A DNA stretch of 31,708 nucleotides from Actinomycetes bacterium (GTDB taxonomy: Bacteria; Actinomycetota; Acidimicrobiia; Spongiisociales; UBA5794): contig JAMBLH010000168.1 of the NCBI GenBank assembly GCA_023336875.1, positions 1-31,708 of the forward strand, in the 5' to 3' direction. Each line of letters starts with the position of its first letter. The first letter of the stretch is position 1. The position numbers were made by a program, and so were the translations under genes. This document shows positions 24,390-31,389 of this stretch, in pieces. Under the pieces are notes generated by a model. That model was given only the letters and a program-made list of their open reading frames with translations. It made no database searches and was not told where the DNA came from.

Positions 24390-25735
24390 CGCCATTCGAT
24401 CTCGGCACTGTTCCACTCTTCTCTGAGCTACCGCGGGACGATCTCGATCGGCTGAGCAACGGCATCGTCGAGCTCACCATGGAGAAGGGGGACGCGCTAT
24501 TCGACGAAGGTGACGAGGCGGACAGGGCCTATGTGATAGCCGAGGGTGAGCTTGAGATCCTCAAGGAGTCCGCTGGTCGGAATGTTCGGATCGCCGTATC
24601 GGGCCCCGGCGACGTTGTTGGTGAGATGGCACTCCTTACCGGCGAGCCACGCAATGCGGGAGCACAGGCACTCACACCGGTCCGGCTCATTGCGATCCCG
24701 AGGTCGTGCCTCGAGGATGTACTCACCACAAGTGTCGAGGCCAACCGTGCCCTTTTCTCTGTGTTCATCTCCCGTTGGCGGGAGCAAGAATCGAGGGTTC
24801 GGCAATCGGAACGGATGGCACAGATCGGCGTGCTCACCGCGGGCCTCGCCCACGAGATGAACAACCCCGCGGCCGCCGTGACGAGCGGAGCGGAGGGACT
24901 TGCCGAAGGCCTTGAGCATCTCGTCGGACTCGCCAGACATCTGCCGCCGGATGCGACCCTACCCTCCCCCTCCCGGGCCGGCACGTCCTTGTCCTCAATG
25001 CAGCGTGCCGATGCAGAGGATTCGATCGCGACGCAACTCACGTCACTAGGCGTCGGAAACCCTTGGGAGATGGCCTCAGGACTCGCCGCCGCCGGATTCG
25101 TGGCGGATGACCTGGCGAATCTCACCGGAGACGACGTTGAGGTGGCTGTGTCATTCGCAGGAGCATCCGCCAGCATCTCCTCGTTGCTTGACGAGGTTGC
25201 CGAGGGTTCCCGGCGATTGTCAGAGCTTGTGGGTGCGTTGAAATCGTACTCGTTCCTCGACCAGGCACCCGTGCAGCAGGTTGACGTCGTCAAGGGAATC
25301 GAGGACACGCTCCTGATTCTGCGTTCCAAGACGAGGGACATAGAGATCGTGACGGAGTTTGCACCTGACCTTCCGAGCATCGTTGCCTACGGCAGCCAAC
25401 TCAACCAGGTGTGGACCAATCTCATCGACAACGCGGCAGACGCCATCCACGAGGCAGACATCGAGGATGGCACCATCACGATCCGGGCGTTCACCAGGGA
25501 TGATTCTGTGATAGTTGAGGTTGAGAACGGTGGGCCCTCGATTCCTGACGACATCATCGATCGAATCTTTGAGGCCTTCTACACAACAAAGGAGCCAGGC
25601 AAGGGAACCGGACTCGGACTCGACACCGCGTATAGCATCGTGGTTACCCAGCACCGCGGCCTACTCACCGTTGCATCTGCAGACGACACGACTGTTTTCA
25701 CTGTGAAACTGCCGATAACTCAGGACACTGATTGA
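24386..25735 (+). CDS. Cyclic-nucleotide-binding sensor histidine kinase
   Basis: A 449-residue soluble kinase from the GTG inside GTGA, overlapping the upstream stop. Residues about 5-125 form a CRP-like cyclic-nucleotide-binding domain; its phosphate-binding cassette GEMALLTGEPRNA (79-91) keeps the key E80 and R89. Residues 143-165 hold the H-box with H156 in GLAHEMNNPAAAV. The N-box is NLIDNAADAI (345-354); the G1 region reads ENGGPSIPDD with Glu in place of the usual Asp; the G2 region is GKGTGLGL (405-412). There are no membrane segments. It should sense a cyclic nucleotide and phosphorylate a receiver, most plausibly the fused receiver encoded just upstream. About 120 residues between H-box and ATPase are longer than usual, which is unexplained. 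Confidence 0.9.
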   Translation: MTPFDLGTVPLFSELPRDDLDRLSNGIVELTMEKGDALFDEGDEADRAYVIAEGELEILKESAGRNVRIAVSGPGDVVGEMALLTGEPRNAGAQALTPVRLIAIPRSCLEDVLTTSVEANRALFSVFISRWREQESRVRQSERMAQIGVLTAGLAHEMNNPAAAVTSGAEGLAEGLEHLVGLARHLPPDATLPSPSRAGTSLSSMQRADAEDSIATQLTSLGVGNPWEMASGLAAAGFVADDLANLTGDDVEVAVSFAGASASISSLLDEVAEGSRRLSELVGALKSYSFLDQAPVQQVDVVKGIEDTLLILRSKTRDIEIVTEFAPDLPSIVAYGSQLNQVWTNLIDNAADAIHEADIEDGTITIRAFTRDDSVIVEVENGGPSIPDDIIDRIFEAFYTTKEPGKGTGLGLDTAYSIVVTQHRGLLTVASADDTTVFTVKLPITQDTD

Positions 25736-25751
25736 CCGATAAGGAGAACGA

Positions 25752-26021
25752 ATGACAGCACCATGCCCCCACCTCGAGAACGTTCCGATCGTTGACATGC
25801 CCCGGGGCGGATGCGAGGAATGCCTCGCCGTCGGCGATACCTGGGTGCATTTGCGCTACTGCGTTGCGTGTGGCAACACGGGATGCTGCGATTCATCCAA
25901 GAACAAACATGCCCGCAAGCACTGGGGTTCAACCGGGCATGGAGTGGTCCGCTCAAAGGAACCGAACGAGTATTGGGCCTACTGCTTCCCCGACGACGAG
26001 ATCGTCGCCACCGAGGGCTGA
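25752..26021 (+). CDS. UBP-type zinc finger protein
   Basis: An 89-residue protein that is essentially one zf-UBP domain, the ubiquitin-C-terminus-binding zinc finger of eukaryotic USP5 and HDAC6. Candidate zinc ligands are C5 and H7, C21 and C24, C37 and C40, C45, and H53, H57 and H63. The spacing, with the RYCVACG-x-x-GCCDSS core and the HARKHWGSTGH block, fits the family. AAGGAG lies six bases before the ATG, 16 bases after the kinase stop, so it is the third gene of the operon. Bacterial members have no established ligand; a role as adaptor or sensor in the kinase/flavoprotein pathway is inference. It converges on the small membrane protein gene with 17 bases between. Confidence 0.9.
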   Translation: MTAPCPHLENVPIVDMPRGGCEECLAVGDTWVHLRYCVACGNTGCCDSSKNKHARKHWGSTGHGVVRSKEPNEYWAYCFPDDEIVATEG

Positions 26022-26038
26022 TCGGTCGACTCAGACGC

Positions 26039-26224
26039 TCACCGGTTCCAACTCCGTCGGGCAAGGGCTAGACCACCACCCAGGGTGACTGCGCCGATAA
26101 GGATCCACAGGGGACTCGCCGTCATGAAACTTTGCGGGACGAAGGTCGCGTTGAAGCCCTGAAGCATCCACACGGCACCCACGAATGCGAGGAGAAGACC
26201 TCCGACTGTTCCGGCGATACGCAT
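26039..26224 (-). CDS. Small two-helix membrane protein
   Basis: A 61-residue protein with two membrane segments (about residues 4-22 and 40-57) joined by a short loop containing QGFNATFVPQSFMTASPLW. The pattern G-x-x-W-x-x-QG near the first helix and S-F-M-T before the second resembles a family of tiny actinobacterial membrane proteins I know only as uncharacterised. It ends in a basic ARRSWNR tail, predicting a cytoplasmic C-terminus. TACGCT ends six bases before the ATG, supporting a real, leaderless gene. Confidence 0.72.
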   Translation of the reverse strand: MRIAGTVGGLLLAFVGAVWMLQGFNATFVPQSFMTASPLWILIGAVTLGGGLALARRSWNR

Positions 26225-26230
26225 GTGCCA

Positions 26231-26236
26231 AGCGTA
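26231..26236 (-). promoter_or_regulatory. -10 hexamer TACGCT, leaderless start
   Basis: TACGCT, six bases, then the ATG of the small membrane protein. Confidence 0.5.
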
Positions 26237-26246
26237 GACCGTCCTT

Positions 26247-26252
26247 TACGAT
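26247..26252 (+). promoter_or_regulatory. -10 hexamer TACGAT in front of the dead ligase gene
   Basis: TACGAT, six bases, then ATG at 26259, the original start of the phenylacetate-CoA ligase remnant. The promoter has kept the standard spacing although the gene is broken, and may still be transcribed toward the ABC-F gene. Confidence 0.45.
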
Positions 26253-26258
26253 CGGAGT

Positions 26259-26640
26259 ATGGCAGGGCTTCATCCGATCGAGTCGGCAACCAGCGACGAG
26301 TTGCGTTCACTACAACTCGAGCGCCTCAACCGTGCCACGACAAGACGTTGTCCGCGCCCACTACGGCGCAGAACGGCTCGGATGCACAGTCATCCCGATG
26401 TCGGGAGGCCAGACTGAGAAACAGATCACGCTCATCAACGACCTCAAGCCGCGCATCATCCTCGCTACGCCTTCGTACTGTCCCAGCCTGATCGACGAGA
26501 TGGAGGCCCAGGTCTCGACCCTCGGGAGAGGTCGCTCGAGATCGAGATCCTCGGAGCGGAGCCGTGGTCGGAAGAGATGCGACGCCAGATCGAGGAACGA
26601 CTCGGTATCTGGGGCTCCATTGGAAGACCGGTCGTTGCTT
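26259..26640 (+). pseudogene. Phenylacetate-CoA ligase remnant (PaaK-like)
   Basis: Pieces of one PaaK-like enzyme appear in order in three frames. From ATG 26259 the frame gives HPIESATSDELRSLQLERLN, the usual N-terminus. A jump to another frame at about 26335 gives HYGAERLGCTVIPMSGGQ-TEKQ, then KPRIILATPSY and DEMEAQ, a highly characteristic central stretch. A further shift at about 26535 gives ILGAEPWSEEMRRQIEERLGI, after which similarity ends. Roughly a hundred residues between the first two pieces, including the ATP-binding SSGTTG loop, are missing, as is the entire C-terminal half. Loss of several parts plus two frame changes rules out a working enzyme. The intact form activates phenylacetate to its CoA thioester. 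Confidence 0.85.
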
Positions 26641-26676
26641 CGGTAGTCGTCATCGCGTCACGCTATGCCAACGCCT

Positions 26677-26682
26677 TACTCT
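26677..26682 (+). promoter_or_regulatory. -10 hexamer TACTCT, leaderless ABC-F start
   Basis: TACTCT, six bases, then ATG at 26689. It favours that ATG over the in-frame ATG at 26665. Confidence 0.5.
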
Positions 26683-26688
26683 GTCAGC

Positions 26689-28431
26689 ATGCATCTGCTG
26701 AGTCTCGAGAACATCACAAAGTCCTACCCAGAGACGTCAGTGCTCGACGCGGTGTCACTCGGCATATCCGCCGGCGACCACATCGGCGTCATCGGCCGCA
26801 ACGGCTCAGGAAAGTCGACGTTGCTGGCGATCATCGCCGGAGACGAGGAAGAAGACGACGGTTCGATCATCAGATCAAGAGGGCTTCGGGTTGCAAGCCT
26901 CGACCAGGACCCCTCATTCGAGGACGACCTCACCGTTGGTGAGGTACTTGGCGAGACACGGGAATCCATTGCACTCGGCGACCGTCTTGGCCTAACGGAT
27001 TACGGCGCCATGTGCTCCGACTTGTCCGGAGGTCAACGAAAACGACTTGCTCTCGCTCTCACCCTCTCAGCAGAATGCGACCTCCTCATCCTCGACGAGC
27101 CAACCAACCACCTCGACATCGATGCTATCGACTGGCTCGAGGACCATCTCCGGTCGCGCAATGAAGCGATCCTTCTCGTGACCCACGACCGCTATCTGCT
27201 CGATCGGGTTGCGAACAAGGTCGTCGAAGTACACAATCACAAGCTCTTCCCTCATCAGGGAACATATGAGCAGTACCTCGAGGGCGCAGCCGAACGCGAA
27301 GCTCATGAAGCCGCAACCGAACATCGCAGACAGCAGAGAATCAAGACCGAACTCGCGTGGCTACGTCGCTCGCCCAAGGCACGGACCTCCAAATCAAGGC
27401 ACAGGGTGAAACAGGCGACGGAACTGGTCACCGAACGACGCCACCAGTCACGAAGGGAGCTCTCCATCGAGCTACCATCACGTCGTATCGGGTCAAAGGT
27501 CGTCAACCTCCACAACGTTGGGAAACAGTACGACGACCGATGGGTTGTGCGCCATGTCGAGTACAAGCTCCAACCTGATGCTCGCATCGGCATCGTGGGG
27601 CCGAACGGAGCAGGCAAGACAACTCTTCTCCATCTCATTGCGGAACAGATCGAACCCGACGAGGGGAAGGTTGTAACCGGCTCGACCATCCACATCGGCT
27701 GGTACGGGCAGGATCCGCGACCGATACCGGGGACCACGCGCGTCCATGCTGCTGTTCGCGACCATCTTGACGAAGTGCGCCTCGAAAGCGGTATCAAGAT
27801 TTCTGGCGCCCAACTACTCGAACGCTTCCAATTTACGCGGGGCCAACAGCAGTCCGAAGTTAGCGATCTGTCCGGGGGTGAGCGCCGCCGCCTCGAGCTA
27901 CTCCTCAGCCTCATGGAGGCACCGAATCTCCTTCTCATGGACGAACCCACGAATGATCTCGACCTCGACACTCTCACAGTGCTCGAGGAGTATCTCGACG
28001 CGTGGAGTGGCGCGCTCGTCGTGGCAAGTCACGACCGTTTCTTCCTCGACAGAGTGTGCGACGACATTTTTTCGATCGAACCCAACGGGTCGGTTCGTCA
28101 TCATCCTGGCGGCTGGACGGCCTACCGCGAGATCCTGCTCCAGCGACCGGGATCGGTCTCGAAAACGGTGGGTGGCCATCAGAGGAGAAGGCAGCGCCGA
28201 ACGAAGTTGACCTACAACGACAAGAGGGAACTCGACGAACTCACCAAGGCCATTCCCATACTCGAGGAACGCAAGGCAACCCTCAGTGCGCGCCTTGACG
28301 GTGCTGGCGGGGAGTACGACCTCGTAGCCACATTGTCGAGGGACCTTGCCGACGTGGTCAAGGTGCTGGACTCATCCGAGGACCGCTGGCTCGAACTCAC
28401 AGAGAAATCGGAAGAGCTGGGCCAGCCCTGA
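26689..28431 (+). CDS. ABC-F family ATPase, Uup-like
   Basis: 580 residues with two ABC domains and no membrane segments. Domain one has Walker A GRNGSGKST (36-44), signature LSGGQ and Walker B LLILDEPTNHLD. Domain two has GPNGAGKTT, LSGGE and LLLMDEPTNDLD. Between them lies the long charged interdomain linker rich in Arg and Lys (the P-site tRNA-interaction motif region). A C-terminal coiled coil (KLTYNDKRELDELTK through KSEELGQ) is the hallmark of Uup-type members. ABC-F proteins act on the ribosome; Uup is linked to ribosome function and replication-related genome stability. ATG 26689 is chosen from the leaderless spacing and homologous length. The gene begins right after the ligase remnant and appears to reuse its flank. 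Confidence 0.9.
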   Translation: MHLLSLENITKSYPETSVLDAVSLGISAGDHIGVIGRNGSGKSTLLAIIAGDEEEDDGSIIRSRGLRVASLDQDPSFEDDLTVGEVLGETRESIALGDRLGLTDYGAMCSDLSGGQRKRLALALTLSAECDLLILDEPTNHLDIDAIDWLEDHLRSRNEAILLVTHDRYLLDRVANKVVEVHNHKLFPHQGTYEQYLEGAAEREAHEAATEHRRQQRIKTELAWLRRSPKARTSKSRHRVKQATELVTERRHQSRRELSIELPSRRIGSKVVNLHNVGKQYDDRWVVRHVEYKLQPDARIGIVGPNGAGKTTLLHLIAEQIEPDEGKVVTGSTIHIGWYGQDPRPIPGTTRVHAAVRDHLDEVRLESGIKISGAQLLERFQFTRGQQQSEVSDLSGGERRRLELLLSLMEAPNLLLMDEPTNDLDLDTLTVLEEYLDAWSGALVVASHDRFFLDRVCDDIFSIEPNGSVRHHPGGWTAYREILLQRPGSVSKTVGGHQRRRQRRTKLTYNDKRELDELTKAIPILEERKATLSARLDGAGGEYDLVATLSRDLADVVKVLDSSEDRWLELTEKSEELGQP

Positions 28432-28446
28432 GCGGGTTGCATGCGG

Positions 28447-28452
28447 TATCGT
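28447..28452 (+). promoter_or_regulatory. -10 hexamer TATCGT, leaderless start
   Basis: TATCGT, six bases (CGCTGC), then ATG at 28459. The same CGCTGC-ATG context follows TATGAT at the aminotransferase gene. Confidence 0.55.
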
Positions 28453-28458
28453 CGCTGC

Positions 28459-29235
28459 ATGAACCTGAACGCGATCGTCACCGAACCATCGGGCAAGGAA
28501 AGGCCAACGCCCATCGTGTTCATCCATGGTGCGTGGCATGGCGCATGGTGCTGGACTGAGCACTTCACGGAGTTCTTCGGCGACAATGGCTACAGGTCCT
28601 TCGCTGTCGATCTCAGAGGCCATGGAGAGTCTGAGGGATCCGTCAACGCCACCCGGATTGCCCACTACGTCCACGACGTGCGGCGACTTGTTCTCGAGCT
28701 TGACAGTGAACCGATCATCATCGGCCACTCGATGGGCGGATTCGTTGTCCAGCACTATCTGTCCCGGTACAGGGCTGCGGCTGGAGTGCTGATGGCTCCA
28801 TGCCCAAGCACCGGTGCCATCGGTGCAACGATGCGGATCATCAGGGATCACCCGCTCGCGTTCTTGCGGGCGAACGTGTCGCTCTCACTCGGGCCAATCG
28901 TAGATGACCCCGAACGGGCAGCCGCTCTTCTGTTCGGACCGAACATGAACGATGCCGAAGCCTTCGCATTTGCGGAACGACTCCAGACCGAGTCCTATCC
29001 GGCCTATCTCGAGATGATCCTCAACCTTCCGCGTGCTTCGCGGGTTGAGGATCCCATGCTCGTGCTCGGAGCGCAATACGACGCGATCTTCTCGCCTCGA
29101 GAGGTCAAAAGAACGGCCAGCCGGTACAACACAGACGCGATCATATTCGACGATATGGGTCACGACATGATGCTGGAGCCCGCATGGGCACGTCCGGCCG
29201 AGGCGATCCTCCGCTGGCTGAGGACGGCCATCTGA
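28459..29235 (+). CDS. Alpha/beta hydrolase
   Basis: A 258-residue alpha/beta-hydrolase-fold enzyme with oxyanion region FIHGAWHGAWCW (21-32), DLRGHGES (51-58), nucleophile S91 in GHSMGG, candidate acid D208 in GAQYDAIFSP and catalytic H235 in MGHDMMLEP. The triad is complete. No signal peptide is present, so it is cytoplasmic. HGAWHGAWCW resembles esterase/lysophospholipase-like and plant-type hydrolases, but the substrate cannot be told. An in-frame ATG at 28441 lies upstream, but the TATCGT hexamer between favours 28459. It follows the ABC-F gene by 27 bases. Confidence 0.9.
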   Translation: MNLNAIVTEPSGKERPTPIVFIHGAWHGAWCWTEHFTEFFGDNGYRSFAVDLRGHGESEGSVNATRIAHYVHDVRRLVLELDSEPIIIGHSMGGFVVQHYLSRYRAAAGVLMAPCPSTGAIGATMRIIRDHPLAFLRANVSLSLGPIVDDPERAAALLFGPNMNDAEAFAFAERLQTESYPAYLEMILNLPRASRVEDPMLVLGAQYDAIFSPREVKRTASRYNTDAIIFDDMGHDMMLEPAWARPAEAILRWLRTAI

Positions 29236-29267
29236 ACATGGCCGCATCACGGCGCCCGATATTTCGC

Positions 29268-29273
29268 TATCGT
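29268..29273 (+). promoter_or_regulatory. -10 hexamer TATCGT
   Basis: TATCGT, eight bases, then ATG of the 95-residue hypothetical gene. The spacing is slightly longer than at the other leaderless candidates. Confidence 0.4.
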
Positions 29274-29281
29274 TCGAGACA

Positions 29282-29569
29282 ATGGCACGACAAGAACCCA
29301 ACTTCGACGCCCCTGATGGCGAACACACCCGCAGTCTGAGTGACGCTATCCAGAGCGCGTCTGCTCTCGAGTCAGTCCACAATGACGACGGCTCAACCAC
29401 CATCTATCTTCAGGTGCATACACGTGAGAAGTACTCAACGCTCCCTGGGCTCGAACGCCGGTCATGGCTGACACGAGTCCTCGGAGGTCGAACGATACCT
29501 TCTGAGAGTCCAGAACGGTCGGGGGCCAACGTTCGAAGGATCCCCAGGCGGCGCTCAGATCTGATCTGA
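29282..29569 (+). CDS. Hypothetical protein, 95 residues
   Basis: I do not recognise this protein. The N-terminal half is acidic and polar (GEHTRSLSDAIQSASALESV), followed by a short beta-like stretch (STTIYLQVHTREKY), then a basic C-terminal third rich in Arg with an SWLTRVLGGR segment and ending RRIPRRRSDLI. There is no signal peptide or membrane segment. TATCGT lies eight bases upstream of the ATG. It sits alone between the hydrolase and the SGNH gene on the same strand. The basic tail might bind nucleic acid or membrane, but nothing proves it. Confidence 0.5.
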   Translation: MARQEPNFDAPDGEHTRSLSDAIQSASALESVHNDDGSTTIYLQVHTREKYSTLPGLERRSWLTRVLGGRTIPSESPERSGANVRRIPRRRSDLI

Positions 29570-29613
29570 AGCGCCCACCACGCTCCGTTGATGAGAGCGC
29601 GATACACCCACGC

Positions 29614-29619
29614 TATGTT
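29614..29619 (+). promoter_or_regulatory. -10 hexamer TATGTT
   Basis: TATGTT lies 12 bases before the ATG of the SGNH hydrolase gene, implying a leader of only a few bases. No Shine-Dalgarno sequence is apparent. Confidence 0.4.
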
Positions 29620-29631
29620 TGACTAGGCGCC

Positions 29632-30273
29632 ATGTTCCGTCGTCTCACCATCGTTGTGCTTCTGCTCGCCATCGGGCTGGTCGGGATCGCAATCGTTCAA
29701 TCGACCGGCAACAGTGAGGTGTTCAGCCGATCTGCTACGGCACCTGGCGAGCCTGCTTCTTCACCGAGCGGGTCTGACCCCCCGTCGAACGAATCACCCG
29801 GTCGATCAGGTCCCTTCACAGTGTTGGCGATCGGTGACTCCCTCATGGTCGGGGCCAGGGAGGAGCTTGCCAATGCTCACCCCGGCATCGTCCTCGACGC
29901 CGAACAAGGCCGTAAGTTCTCGACAGGCATTGACGTCCTCGAGGAACATCTCGCCACGAGCGCCCCCGATGTTGTTGTGTTCGCACTTGGAACAAACAAC
30001 GGCGCAACACCAGAGCAGATCGCGGAAGTCATGGATCTGGCATCGAACGTCGAAGAAGTCATCTTCGTCAATGTCGTGGTGCCTCGGGCATGGCAGGAGG
30101 GCACGAACGTGGCGATCCTCGAAGCCGCAGCCGTGTACGACAATGTCTCCTACGTCGACTGGCATTCCGAGTCGTTTGGTACCAGTGAGCTCTTTCGCTC
30201 TGACGGATACCACCTGAGCCCATCCGGGATCGAACGGTGGGTCGATCTGATCATCCACGCCGCACGGGCATAG
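29632..30273 (+). CDS. Membrane-anchored SGNH/GDSL hydrolase
   Basis: A 213-residue protein with an uncleaved-looking N-terminal membrane helix (about 5-22), a Ser/Pro-rich linker to residue 60, and an SGNH domain. Block I is IGDSLMVG with nucleophile S70; block III is ALGTNNGA with N122/N123; block V is SDGYHLSPSG with D191 and H194. The fold and the TNNG sequence resemble the extracytoplasmic SGNH domains of acyltransferase-3 proteins, which move or remove acyl groups on cell-surface glycans. An esterase or acyltransferase acting on the envelope is likely; the substrate is unknown. No acyltransferase-3 partner is visible nearby. Confidence 0.85.
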   Translation: MFRRLTIVVLLLAIGLVGIAIVQSTGNSEVFSRSATAPGEPASSPSGSDPPSNESPGRSGPFTVLAIGDSLMVGAREELANAHPGIVLDAEQGRKFSTGIDVLEEHLATSAPDVVVFALGTNNGATPEQIAEVMDLASNVEEVIFVNVVVPRAWQEGTNVAILEAAAVYDNVSYVDWHSESFGTSELFRSDGYHLSPSGIERWVDLIIHAARA

Positions 30274-30309
30274 CGACCAGCTTCGCCACCTACAACGAGG
30301 AGGATCGCG

Positions 30310-30765
30310 TTGAGGGACCACACAGTACGGCGAATGTCAGCGCTTCACACGTTCCTCTACCGCACGACCAATGGCCGGGTCGGACGAAGGCTCGTCAACA
30401 ACGACATGCTCCTGCTCTCCACAGTCGGCCGATCGACGGGCAGAGAACACACCGTGCCTCTCCTCTATCTCCGCGAGCACAACCGACTCGTCGTTATCGC
30501 CTCGTATGGTGGGCGCCCAACACATCCAGAGTGGTATCGCAACTTGGAGGCACACCCGAAGGCCACGGCTCAGATGCTCGGCGAACACTTCGCGGTCGAG
30601 GCAACGCCCATGACCCAGATCGAGCGATCGGAGTGGTGGCCAACAATCGTTGACGCTTACAGCGACTATGCCGTTTACCAGTCAAGGACCGATCGCCAGA
30701 TTCCCGTCGTTTGGCTGGAACGAACGTCAGCCGCACTCGGCGATGAGTTCCCCACGAACGGCTGA
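30310..30765 (+). CDS. Deazaflavin (F420)-dependent nitroreductase family protein, Ddn-like
   Basis: A 151-residue protein of the small split-barrel Ddn family. Typical features are LLSTVGRSTGREHTVPLLY, a strand with VIASYGGRP, HPEWYRNLEAHPKATAQ and the late WWPTIVDAYSDYAVYQSRT. Members use reduced F420 to reduce quinones or nitro compounds, which implies that the host makes F420. The TTG start is supported by GAGGAGG six bases upstream; ATG at 30334 is an alternative. The last 39 bases overlap the 3' end of the convergent lipoprotein gene. Confidence 0.88.
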   Translation: MRDHTVRRMSALHTFLYRTTNGRVGRRLVNNDMLLLSTVGRSTGREHTVPLLYLREHNRLVVIASYGGRPTHPEWYRNLEAHPKATAQMLGEHFAVEATPMTQIERSEWWPTIVDAYSDYAVYQSRTDRQIPVVWLERTSAALGDEFPTNG

Positions 30766-31326
30766 GTCCAGGTTTTCTATGTCGCCGCCCTCGACGAACA
30801 TCGCGCTACCGGTGATCGTGCTGCCGTCGAGAGCCAGTACGAACTCACTACCGTCGAGCTGAGAAAGAACTGTTCCTGCAACCCACACGTCGTCATAGGT
30901 CGCGCTGTCCCAGATGGTGATCGAACCGATATCATCAAGCACTCCCCCGGTTTCGGCACCTACCTTGCCGAACTGTGTCACGTCGAACCCAAGCGGTGTG
31001 TCATTGGAAACTGCAGTGAAGAGAATCTCGGAGCCGGCAACCTCCTGGGGTTCAAGGTTGCAGAGAATCGAGAACGTATACACCTCTCCATTCTCCAGCG
31101 TGACGGTCGCCGTTGCACCGCCGCTTGAGGGTGGCGTGGATGCTGCAGCGGCCGTCGTTGTCGCACCGGGCGCGGCAGTGTCCGTGCTTGCCGAGTCCAC
31201 GGCTGCTGCAGACGATGTAGGCGACTCAGCGTCAGTCGCGGATTCACCAGAGTCCGATGATGAGGATGAGCACGCGCTCACCACGAGCACCAAGCCAATA
31301 CATACCGATACCAGTCGCGTTCCCAT
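30727..31326 (-). CDS. Lipoprotein of unknown function
   Basis: A 199-residue lipoprotein with signal and lipobox VVSAC (Cys19), then a Ser/Ala/Thr-rich linker of about 60 residues and a beta-rich C-terminal domain. The domain contains NGEVYTFSILCNL with a cysteine, ILFTAVSNDTP, ITIWDSATYDD and a final ELIAECG with a second cysteine, suggesting one disulfide. The start at 31326 is set by GGGGGA before the ATG and by the signal peptide. The frame continues upstream into the broken response regulator, but that part is a different protein. No family is recognised. It overlaps the convergent Ddn-like gene by 39 bases at the 3' end. Confidence 0.75.
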   Translation of the reverse strand: MGTRLVSVCIGLVLVVSACSSSSSDSGESATDAESPTSSAAAVDSASTDTAAPGATTTAAAASTPPSSGGATATVTLENGEVYTFSILCNLEPQEVAGSEILFTAVSNDTPLGFDVTQFGKVGAETGGVLDDIGSITIWDSATYDDVWVAGTVLSQLDGSEFVLALDGSTITGSAMFVEGGDIENLDSAVRGELIAECG

Positions 31327-31364
31327 GGATTCCCCCTGTTGTGTGCGGTTGTTCAGAGTGGGCG

Positions 31365-31372
31365 AGGCTATA
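31365..31372 (-). promoter_or_regulatory. -10-like element TATAGCCT for the lipoprotein gene
   Basis: On the minus strand TATAGC, overlapping TAGCCT, lies about 40 bases before the lipoprotein ATG, next to the point where the response-regulator remnant loses similarity. It is a reasonable -10 for a transcript with a leader of about 30 bases. Confidence 0.35.
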
Positions 31373-31389
31373 CGGATCGTGGCTGCTCT

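Noticed and set aside
23316..24416. Long open frame on the minus strand opposite the flavoprotein domain (366 codons)
   Set aside because: It is antisense to a gene with full domain support, is rich in Arg, His and Cys as expected of a shadow frame, and has no recognisable motif.
26185..26646. A single 153-codon gene across the ligase remnant
   Set aside because: Only the middle of this frame resembles PaaK; its ends are out-of-frame sequence and it overlaps the small membrane protein on the other strand.
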